DNA of 11,596 nucleotides, taken from assembly GCA_017997515.1 (NCBI GenBank), contig JAGOEY010000036.1:1-11596 (forward strand), written 5' to 3'. Both the position numbers and the translations under genes were made by a program. This stretch comes from Burkholderiaceae bacterium. GTDB taxonomy: Bacteria > Pseudomonadota > Gammaproteobacteria > Burkholderiales > Burkholderiaceae. Under the pieces are notes generated by a model that had not been told where the DNA came from, did not search any database, and saw only the letters and a program-made list of their open reading frames with translations. Position 1 is the first letter of the stretch. Every line of letters starts with the position of its first letter. Below are positions 1-6,222 of this stretch, one piece after another.

Positions 1-167
1 TGGGCCGCGTCACCCCCCGTGAAGTGGCCCGCGCCACCGAAATCGCCCGCGGTGTGGGGGGGGTGGAAAAAGTGGTGCGGGTGTTTGAAATCATCAGCGA
101 AGACGAACTGGCCCGGTACCAAGCCAAGCCTGCACCTGTGACCACCGACAGTAGCCCTCAAAAATAA
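1..167 (+). CDS. BON-domain protein, 3' end (partial)
   Basis: The open frame enters at the left edge (codons in register from base 3) and stops with TAA at 165-167, leaving about 54 residues. The sequence GRVTPREVARATEIARGVGG followed by VEKVVRVFEIIS matches the end of a BON (OsmY/YraP-type) domain, the alpha-beta module of periplasmic lipoproteins thought to contact phospholipid membranes. A short polar tail (about 20 residues, rich in P, T and S) follows. The start, signal peptide and any lipobox lie outside the window. In related genomes such genes often sit near gmhA, but that cannot be seen here. The frame contains a run of eight G at 56-63. The gene converges on the dehydrogenase, with only 57 bases between the two stops. 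The family call is fairly secure; the exact role is not. Confidence 0.75.
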   Translation, partial: GRVTPREVARATEIARGVGGVEKVVRVFEIISEDELARYQAKPAPVTTDSSPQK

Positions 168-168
168 A

Positions 169-224
169 CAAAACAAGCCTCTAGCGCCCAGTGGATGGGC
201 GCAGAGTGCTATTCATTTTGTGGA
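169..224 (+). repeat. 56-bp palindromic element, copy A (intergenic)
   Basis: Copy A fills nearly all of the 57-base gap between the convergent BON and dehydrogenase stop codons. It has a perfect 7-bp stem, GCGCCCA (184-190) with TGGGCGC (196-202), around the loop GTGGA. The stem extends by CTCT (179-182) with AGAG (203-206) across a one-base bulge. Bases 171-189 match the reverse complement of 4775-4793 (copy C) at 18 of 19 positions. T-rich sequence follows the stem on both strands, so it could act as a two-way transcription terminator. Confidence 0.8.
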
Positions 225-1142
225 TTACTTCAGCCGGGTGATGAGGCTGGAGGTGTCCCAGCGCTGCCCACCGGCTTGCTGCACATCGGCATAAAACTGG
301 TCCACCAGCGCGGTGACCGGCAGACGGGCACCGTTGCGTTTGGCTTCGTCCAGCACCAGGCCCAGATCCTTGCGCATCCAGTCCACGGCAAAACCGAAGT
401 CGAATTTACCTTCGACCATGGTTTTGCCGCGGTTGTCCATCTGCCAGCTTTGGGCGGCACCCTTGCCGATCACACCCAGCACGGCTTCCATGTCCAGACC
501 GGCACGCTGGCCAAACGCCACGGCTTCAGACAGGCCTTGCACCAGGCCCGCGATACAGATCTGGTTGACCATCTTGGCCAGCTGGCCCGCGCCACTGTCA
601 CCCAACAGCGTGAACGCGCGGGAGAACGCCTTTGCCACCGGCTGGCTGGCGGCAAACGCCGCAGCGTCACCACCACACATCACTGTGAGTAAACCGTTTT
701 GTGCGCCAGCCTGGCCGCCGGACACGGGGGCATCCACAAACTGCAGCCCGATGTTGCGCGCCGCCGTGGCCAGCTCACGCGCCACACTGGCCGATGCCGT
801 GGTGTGGTCCACAAAAATCGCGCCGGGTTGCATGCCCGCAAACGCACCGTCCGCGCCCAGCGTGACCGAACGCAGGTCGTCGTCATTGCCCACACAGCAG
901 AACACAAAGTCCGCACCCGCTACCGCCTCACGCGGCGTATTTTTGAAGCCATTTTGGCCTGCAGCGCCCGCAAATTCTGCGCACCATGCTTCTGATTTTG
1001 TAGCGGTGCGGTTGTATACCGTCACCGTATGCCCCGCCCGCGCCAGATGCCCCGCCATCGGATACCCCATCACCCCCAGCCCCAGAAAGGCAACTTTGCG
1101 GGCAGGGGTGGCTTCGTAGGTTTTGGGCTGGATGCTGGACAT
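225..1142 (-). CDS. NAD(P)-dependent oxidoreductase, 3-hydroxyisobutyrate dehydrogenase family
   Basis: A 305-residue cytosolic enzyme of the beta-hydroxyacid dehydrogenase family (3-hydroxyisobutyrate dehydrogenase, tartronate semialdehyde reductase, GLYR1 relatives), which reversibly oxidises short beta-hydroxyacids or reduces the semialdehydes. The N-terminal Rossmann motif GLGVMG is at residues 21-26, the substrate-binding signature DAPVSGG at 137-143, the catalytic lysine K190 in GQLAKMVNQ, and the second conserved lysine K258 in MRKDL. Length is normal for the family. I chose ATG at 1142 because the Rossmann strand begins about 16 residues later. The frame is open up to a GTG at 1202, but those extra residues look non-coding. 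Residues about 47-65, between the first NAD-binding elements, are encoded by repeat copy B and are slightly longer than I expect for relatives. The exact substrate cannot be read from the sequence. Confidence 0.9.
   Translation of the reverse strand: MSSIQPKTYEATPARKVAFLGLGVMGYPMAGHLARAGHTVTVYNRTATKSEAWCAEFAGAAGQNGFKNTPREAVAGADFVFCCVGNDDDLRSVTLGADGAFAGMQPGAIFVDHTTASASVARELATAARNIGLQFVDAPVSGGQAGAQNGLLTVMCGGDAAAFAASQPVAKAFSRAFTLLGDSGAGQLAKMVNQICIAGLVQGLSEAVAFGQRAGLDMEAVLGVIGKGAAQSWQMDNRGKTMVEGKFDFGFAVDWMRKDLGLVLDEAKRNGARLPVTALVDQFYADVQQAGGQRWDTSSLITRLK
949..1004 (+). repeat. 56-bp palindromic element, copy B (inside dehydrogenase gene)
   Basis: Copy B lies antisense within the dehydrogenase frame and encodes about residues 47-65. 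It shares TTGGCCT-CAGCGC (954-967) with copy E (7846-7859) at 13 of 14 positions. In both copies the next GCGCA begins exactly 25 bases after the start of that word. The GCGC arms are at 964-967 and 979-982; the inner arm bases no longer pair. The right end reads CTTCTGATTTTGTAGC, AT-richer than the gene around it. Confidence 0.7.
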
Positions 1143-1229
1143 GGCGCGTTTCTCAAAAATTGAAGAGGGGAGAACCATACACCGAATGCGCACGGCCCTC
1201 ACAAAGTGCGTGCCCCTTCAAGCAGACAC

Positions 1230-1318
1230 CGTGGAACCGGCTCCGCCGGGCCACTGGTGTCGCCCCCTGCAAGGGGGAAGGAGTAGCGGAACGAAGTCCG
1301 CGAAGCCTGGGGGTGTAC
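1230..1318. repeat. Three-hairpin intergenic repeat downstream of pilU
   Basis: Three short inverted repeats lie one after another: CCGGC/GCCGG (1237-1241 and 1245-1249), CCCCCT/AGGGGG (1263-1268 and 1272-1277) and GCGGA/TCCGC (1286-1290 and 1297-1301). A G-run next to the pilU stop codon follows. On the pilU strand this forms a structured 3' untranslated region. The wording closely resembles a repeat I remember at gene ends in Comamonadaceae genomes (GGCGACACCAG near CCGGTTCCAC), but I cannot verify that here. It may protect or terminate pilU mRNA; no clear T-tract follows the hairpins. The rest of the 176-base gap (1143-1229) should hold the dehydrogenase promoter, but I see no convincing -35/-10 pair. 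Confidence 0.65.
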
Positions 1319-2455
1319 CTAGACTATCGCGAAATGCTCGGTGCCAGAGGCCAGGTCCGGCGAGCGCGCGCGTTGGCTGTTGAGCTTGATCTGCAGGCGC
1401 AGGTCGTTGAGAGAGTCGGCGTTGCGCAGGGCGTCTTCGTAGGTGATGACGTTGCTCTCGAACGCGTCGAACAGCGCCTGGTCGAAGGTCTGCATGCCCA
1501 GGTTGCGGCTTTTCTTCATGACCTCCTTGATCTCGGTGACATCACCCTTGAAGATCAGGTCGGAGATCAGCGGGGTGTTCAGCATCACCTCCACCGCTGC
1601 GGCGCGGCCCTTGCCGTCCTGTTTGGGGATCAGCCGCTGCGAGATAAGTGCACGCAGGTTGAGCGACAGGTCCATCAGCAGCTGCGGGCGGCGCTCTTCG
1701 GGGAAGAAGTTGATGATCCGGTCGAGTGCCTGGTTGGCGCTGTTGGCGTGGAGGGTGGCCAGGCACAGGTGGCCGGTTTCCGAGAACGCGATGGCGTGTT
1801 CCATGGTTTCGCGGTCGCGGATTTCGCCCATCAGGATCACGTCGGGGGCCTGGCGCAAGGTGTTTTTCAGCGCGGCTTCCCAGCTGTCGGTGTCCAGCCC
1901 CACTTCACGCTGCGTCACCACGCAGTTCTTGTGCGGGTGCACAAACTCCACCGGGTCTTCGATGGTGATGATGTGGCCGTAGGAGTTCTCGTTGCGCCAG
2001 TCCACCATGGACGCCAGCGTGGTGGATTTGCCCGAGCCCGTGGCCCCCACCAAAATACACAGTCCGCGTTTGGCCAGCGCCACTTCCTTGAGCACCTGGG
2101 GCACACCCAGGCCGTCGATGGTGGGCAGTGTGGTGGGGATGACCCGCATCACCATGCCCACTTTGCCCTGCTGGATAAACGCATTACAGCGGAAGCGGCC
2201 CACACCTGCGGGCGCGATGGCGAAGTTGCATTCCTTGCTGCGTTCAAACTCTGCCGCCTGTTTGTCGCTCATGATGGCGCGTGCCAGCGACATGGTGTGC
2301 ACCCCCGTCAGGGGCTGCGGCGAAACCTTGGTCACCTTGCCGTCCACCTTGATGGCGGGCGGGAAGTCGCTGGTGATGAACAGGTCACTGCCACCCCGGC
2401 TGACCATCAGCTTCAGAAGGTCGTTGACAAATTTACTGGCCTGGTCGCGTTCCAT
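1319..2455 (-). CDS. pilU: Type IV pilus twitching ATPase PilU
   Basis: A 378-residue hexameric AAA-like ATPase of the GspE/PilT secretion family, working at the cytoplasmic base of the type IV pilus as an accessory retraction motor with PilT. The N-terminal PAS-like domain (about 1-115) is followed by the RecA-like domain: Walker A GATGSGKS at 137-144, Asp box ITIEDPVEF around 173-181, Walker B ILMGE with E211, and the His box GHLCLATLHANSA with H229 and H236. The PilU identity rests on the LFITSDFPPAIKVDGK start, the charged C-terminal tail after residue 340, and its place downstream of a separate clear pilT. The ATG at 2455 has AAGGA about 7 bases upstream. It is the last gene of the operon, 29 bases after the sensor gene. 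Confidence 0.96.
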   Translation of the reverse strand: MERDQASKFVNDLLKLMVSRGGSDLFITSDFPPAIKVDGKVTKVSPQPLTGVHTMSLARAIMSDKQAAEFERSKECNFAIAPAGVGRFRCNAFIQQGKVGMVMRVIPTTLPTIDGLGVPQVLKEVALAKRGLCILVGATGSGKSTTLASMVDWRNENSYGHIITIEDPVEFVHPHKNCVVTQREVGLDTDSWEAALKNTLRQAPDVILMGEIRDRETMEHAIAFSETGHLCLATLHANSANQALDRIINFFPEERRPQLLMDLSLNLRALISQRLIPKQDGKGRAAAVEVMLNTPLISDLIFKGDVTEIKEVMKKSRNLGMQTFDQALFDAFESNVITYEDALRNADSLNDLRLQIKLNSQRARSPDLASGTEHFAIV

Positions 2456-2484
2456 CGTGTTCCTTCGGTGCAGCTGCGGTGGGC

Positions 2485-3117
2485 TTATTTGCGGCTGTCG
2501 CCCAGCCGTGCACTGACCACACGCAGGCGCAGCGACAGCTTGCGGGCCAGCAGGGCAATCAGGCTGGCGGCGAGTTGGGGGTCGGAGCTGACCATGTCGT
2601 CCATGGCCTCGGCGCTGAGCACCGCGATTTCACATTCGGTCAGGGTGGTGCAGGCGGAGAAACGGATGCCGCTGTCGAGCAGCGACATCTCACCAAGGAT
2701 GTCACCCGGGCGGGTTTCGGCCAGGCGCAGGTGTTCACCCCAGGGCTGGATGCGGTCCACCGCAATGGTGCCGGTCAGCAGCACCACCATGAAGTTGCCG
2801 TACTCTTCCTGGCGGATCACGTCGCGGCTTGCAGGAATGGCTGCAAATTCAAAAAACCGCTCCATACGCGCCACCGCGTTGGTGTCCAGCTGCGCCATGT
2901 ATTTGTCCTGGGCCCACAGCGTCTGCAGCAGTTTGCCGCCGCGGGTGGAGGGCATACGTTTGGCGCCCACTTCCACGGCGCGGGCCTCCCAGGGCACCAG
3001 CATGGATGCGTCCACACCCTGTTCGGCAAATGCGGTAGTGAACAGGACGGAGTCGGGGCGGTCCTCGTCCGGTTTGGGCGGGGTTTTGGAGCGCAGCATG
3101 CCGAGGATGCCTTTCAT
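2485..3117 (-). CDS. Cyclic nucleotide-binding (CRP-like) domain protein between pilT and pilU
   Basis: A 210-residue protein with one cyclic nucleotide-binding domain and no visible DNA-binding helix-turn-helix. The beta-roll covers about residues 80-165. The phosphate-binding cassette reads PGDILGEMSLLDSGIRFSAC, with G142, E143, R152 and S154 in the places of the CAP residues that hold the ribose and cyclic phosphate, so ligand binding is plausible. A long C-helix (about 175-203) ends the protein. The first 80 residues match nothing I recognise. ATG at 3117 has GGAG 8 bases before it. Position inside the pilT-pilU operon (44 and 29 bases from its neighbours) suggests a post-translational regulator of pilus retraction, as it lacks the means to bind DNA. 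That role, and whether the ligand is cAMP or another nucleotide, are inferences. Confidence 0.85.
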   Translation of the reverse strand: MKGILGMLRSKTPPKPDEDRPDSVLFTTAFAEQGVDASMLVPWEARAVEVGAKRMPSTRGGKLLQTLWAQDKYMAQLDTNAVARMERFFEFAAIPASRDVIRQEEYGNFMVVLLTGTIAVDRIQPWGEHLRLAETRPGDILGEMSLLDSGIRFSACTTLTECEIAVLSAEAMDDMVSSDPQLAASLIALLARKLSLRLRVVSARLGDSRK

Positions 3118-3161
3118 GCCATGCTCCAGTCGCGGGGGGGGCTCAATGTGTGCATGGTGTC

Positions 3162-4205
<1,044 letters not shown>

Positions 4206-4241
4206 GGTGCCCCTTGGGTGGTTTGGTACGCTGTGGCCATT

Positions 4242-4943
4242 ATGACCATGATTGGTAACAATTTACAACGTGTGCACGCGCGTATGGCAGCGGCATGTGC
4301 CGATGCGGGCCGGGCTGCCGCCGACGTCCAGTTGCTGGCCGTGTCCAAGACGTTTGATGCCGACGCCGTGCGAGAGGCCGCCGCAGCCGGCCAAACCGCC
4401 TTTGGCGAAAATTACATCCAGGAAGCGGTGGCCAAGATCCAGGCGCTGCAAGGTTTGGGCCTGGTGTGGCATTGCATAGGCCCGGTGCAAAGCAACAAAA
4501 GCCGTCTGGTGGCCGAACATTTCGACTGGGTGCACACGGTGGACCGCCTGAAACTGGCCGAGCGGCTGTCGGCCCAGCGCCCCGCCCACCTGCCGCCGCT
4601 GAACGTGTGTATCCAGGCCAACATTGACGGCGGTGCCACCAAATCCGGCGTGGCCCCCGCCGATGTGGCGGCGCTGGCCCAGGCCATAGTCGGCCTGCCC
4701 GGGCTGCGCCTGCGCGGGCTGATGACTATTCCCGACATTGCTCCTGATTTTGCAGCGCAGTGCGCAGTCCACACGGGCGCTAGAGCCTTGTTTGATGCTG
4801 TAAAAGCCGGTTTAAGCGCAGGCCATGCCGCAGATTTCGACACCCTGTCGATGGGTATGAGTGCCGACCTGGAGGCCGCCATTCGCTGCGGCAGCACCCT
4901 GGTGCGGGTGGGCACCGCCATTTTTGGCGGGCGGGTGGCGTAG
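4242..4943 (+). CDS. yggS: PLP homeostasis protein, YggS/PLPBP family
   Basis: A 233-residue single-domain TIM-barrel protein that binds pyridoxal 5'-phosphate and buffers B6 vitamers and amino acid pools; it has no known catalytic reaction. The PLP lysine is K36 in LLAVSKT. FGENYIQEA, WHCIGPVQSNK, LSMGMSADLEAAIRCGSTLV and VGTAIFG are the standard family motifs. ATG at 4242 and a second in-frame ATG at 4248 are both possible, and neither has a clear ribosome binding site. Standing next to pilT is a conserved arrangement (also in Pseudomonas aeruginosa). Residues about 167-185, before the phosphate-binding LSMGMS motif, are encoded by repeat copy C, with codons AT-richer than in the rest of the gene, yet the segment still reads like a normal family member. 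Confidence 0.95.
   Translation: MTMIGNNLQRVHARMAAACADAGRAAADVQLLAVSKTFDADAVREAAAAGQTAFGENYIQEAVAKIQALQGLGLVWHCIGPVQSNKSRLVAEHFDWVHTVDRLKLAERLSAQRPAHLPPLNVCIQANIDGGATKSGVAPADVAALAQAIVGLPGLRLRGLMTIPDIAPDFAAQCAVHTGARALFDAVKAGLSAGHAADFDTLSMGMSADLEAAIRCGSTLVRVGTAIFGGRVA
4740..4795 (-). repeat. 56-bp palindromic element, copy C (inside yggS)
   Basis: Copy C is antisense to yggS. Its word GGGCGCTAGAGCCTTGTTT (4775-4793) matches the reverse complement of 171-189 in copy A at 18 of 19 bases. The opposite end, GCTCCTGATTTTGCAGC (from 4740), resembles the CTTCTGATTTTGTAGC end of copy B. GCGC arms are kept at the shared spacing but the inner arm bases mostly do not pair. The codons it supplies (GCT CCT GAT TTT; TTG TTT GAT) are unlike the GC-ending codons around it. 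Confidence 0.75.
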
Positions 4944-4965
4944 GGACGCTGCCCTTTACCAGTAG

Positions 4966-5589
4966 TTATCCGTGGGGCGCTGTGGGGGCATCGTGGAAAC
5001 TGCCGGACTCCACGTCGGTGATGCGGCAGTCGAGGGCATCTTCATCCGCCGCGATGTCGGCGGCGGTGCGCGCGATCAGCGTGACGTCGGCCCGGGCCAG
5101 CTGACCGGCCAGTGCACGCTGGCGCCGCACCGGCCAGTGTTCGTACAACAGCAGCTCTGCCGGGCGCCACACAGCCACCCACGCGACAATCATCAGGCTT
5201 TCACTGACGGCTTTCACAATGTGCGAGTCGGTCAGCAGCAGCACGGCCTGGACACTGCCCAGCAACACGGCCATGAACAGCAGGCCCACCACCGCTGCCA
5301 CCCGGCCATTACGCATGATCTGGCGCAGGTGCCGCGCAGCATCTTCCTGCGTGCGGGTGAACTGCGCTTCCACGGCCTCGCGCACCTCTTCCAGGCGGCC
5401 CGTATCCTGCGGCGGCACGGTGAACTCCAGCGCAAAGTGGGTGTTACGCGGGGACTGCCCCGCCAGGGACAACAGCATGGCCACGGCGTCGGGGTGCAGG
5501 TGGGGGGCGGCCAGCGCAGAGCCCGCGGTGTCCAGCAGGCTTTGCACCGATACGACGGGCAGTTGCAGGGTGGTGGTGGTCGAGCGCAT
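4966..5589 (-). CDS. Uncharacterised inner-membrane protein with two helices
   Basis: I do not recognise a named family. The 207-residue product has a soluble N-terminal half with an acidic and helical stretch (about 60-92), then two predicted membrane helices (about 96-120 and 127-149), and a soluble C-terminal tail of about 55 residues. The stretch following helix 1, SESLMIVAWVAVWRPAELLL then YEHWP, looks like a conserved signature that I have an impression of seeing in uncharacterised bacterial membrane proteins. I chose ATG at 5589, which leaves 59 bases after the regulator stop. A GTG at 5652 overlapping that stop as GTGA, and another GTG at 5640, are alternatives that would add about 20 residues. 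It is probably cotranscribed with the Lrp-type gene upstream. It converges on yggS with 22 bases between stops. Function unknown. Confidence 0.7.
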   Translation of the reverse strand: MRSTTTTLQLPVVSVQSLLDTAGSALAAPHLHPDAVAMLLSLAGQSPRNTHFALEFTVPPQDTGRLEEVREAVEAQFTRTQEDAARHLRQIMRNGRVAAVVGLLFMAVLLGSVQAVLLLTDSHIVKAVSESLMIVAWVAVWRPAELLLYEHWPVRRQRALAGQLARADVTLIARTAADIAADEDALDCRITDVESGSFHDAPTAPHG

Positions 5590-5648
5590 GCCCTGGAGTG
5601 TCTCCGAAATCGGCCCCGGTGCGCTCGGCCCTGCCGTCACCTCAGCCG

Positions 5649-6125
5649 TCACATCAGCCGCAGATGCGTCGAGTTCTTCACCTCTTCCATCACGGCATAG
5701 GTACGGGTCTCGCGCACACCGGGTAGCTGCCACAGCACCGTGCCCGCGAAGTTGCGGTAGGCCAGCATGTCGGCCATCCGGGTCTTGAGCAGGTAGTCAA
5801 ACCCGCCCGCCACCATGTGGCACTCCATGATTTCAGGGTACACCTGCACGGCAGCCTTGAACTGGTCGAACACGTTGGGGGTGGTGCGGTCCAGCAGCAC
5901 TTCCACAAACACCAGCATCGCCGCACCCAGCTTCAGCGGGTTGAGTCGCGCCTCGTAGCCCAGGATGTAGCCCTCGCGCGTGAGGCGCTGCACGCGCGCC
6001 AGCACGGCTGTGGGCGACAACGCCACGGTTTCGGCGAGTTTCAGGTTGGTGGTGCGGCCGTCCTGCTGCAGCGCCTGCAGGATGCGCAGGTCGAGCCGGT
6101 CCAGATCGTCCAAAGGGGTTTGCAT
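5649..6125 (-). CDS. putR: Lrp/AsnC-family transcriptional regulator, probable proline-responsive regulator of putA
   Basis: A 158-residue regulator of the feast/famine family. The N-terminal helix-turn-helix spans about residues 8-56 (LDRLDLRILQALQQDGRTTN then LKLAETVALSPTAVLARVQR). The C-terminal RAM ligand-binding domain spans about 63-150, including VAGGFDYLLK and LPGVRETRTYAVMEEVK. ATG at 6125 gives the usual length and begins right at the helix-turn-helix; the open frame upstream to 6224 looks non-coding. No strong ribosome binding site is seen. It diverges from putA over 97 bases. In Agrobacterium and Rhodobacter the Lrp-type PutR lies divergent to putA and activates it in response to proline, so the same job is likely here. 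The symbol is assigned by context, and other Lrp-type roles are possible. Confidence 0.88.
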   Translation of the reverse strand: MQTPLDDLDRLDLRILQALQQDGRTTNLKLAETVALSPTAVLARVQRLTREGYILGYEARLNPLKLGAAMLVFVEVLLDRTTPNVFDQFKAAVQVYPEIMECHMVAGGFDYLLKTRMADMLAYRNFAGTVLWQLPGVRETRTYAVMEEVKNSTHLRLM

Positions 6126-6222
6126 CTGGTGAATTATCCGGTGCAAGGCCGCAAATACGACATTTAATTCTTCCGGGCTAGCGGCACCATTGCGTGATTC
6201 ACTGTTTTGACACGGACACACC
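6126..6222. promoter_or_regulatory. Divergent control region between the Lrp-type gene and putA
   Basis: These 97 bases must carry both promoters and any regulator site. GAATTA (6131-6136) and its reverse complement TAATTC (6165-6170) form an inverted pair with centres 34 bases apart, about three helical turns, which would suit two dimers of an Lrp-type protein. On the minus strand GATAAT near 6132-6138 resembles a -10 box for the regulator gene. On the plus strand TTTAAT (6163-6168) is a weak -10 candidate for putA. No -35 is convincing for either. All of this is pattern reading only. Confidence 0.35.

Noticed and set aside
1143..1202. A 20-residue longer N-terminus for the dehydrogenase from GTG at 1202.
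   Set aside because: The added residues (MRAVRIRCMVLPSSIFEKRA) do not fit the family, and the ATG at 1142 places the Rossmann motif at the usual distance.
6160..6215. A possible eighth copy of the 56-bp element between the Lrp-type gene and putA, suggested by CTAGCGGC and TGCG.
   Set aside because: The arms are at the wrong spacing and the invariant GCT and the flanking words are missing.
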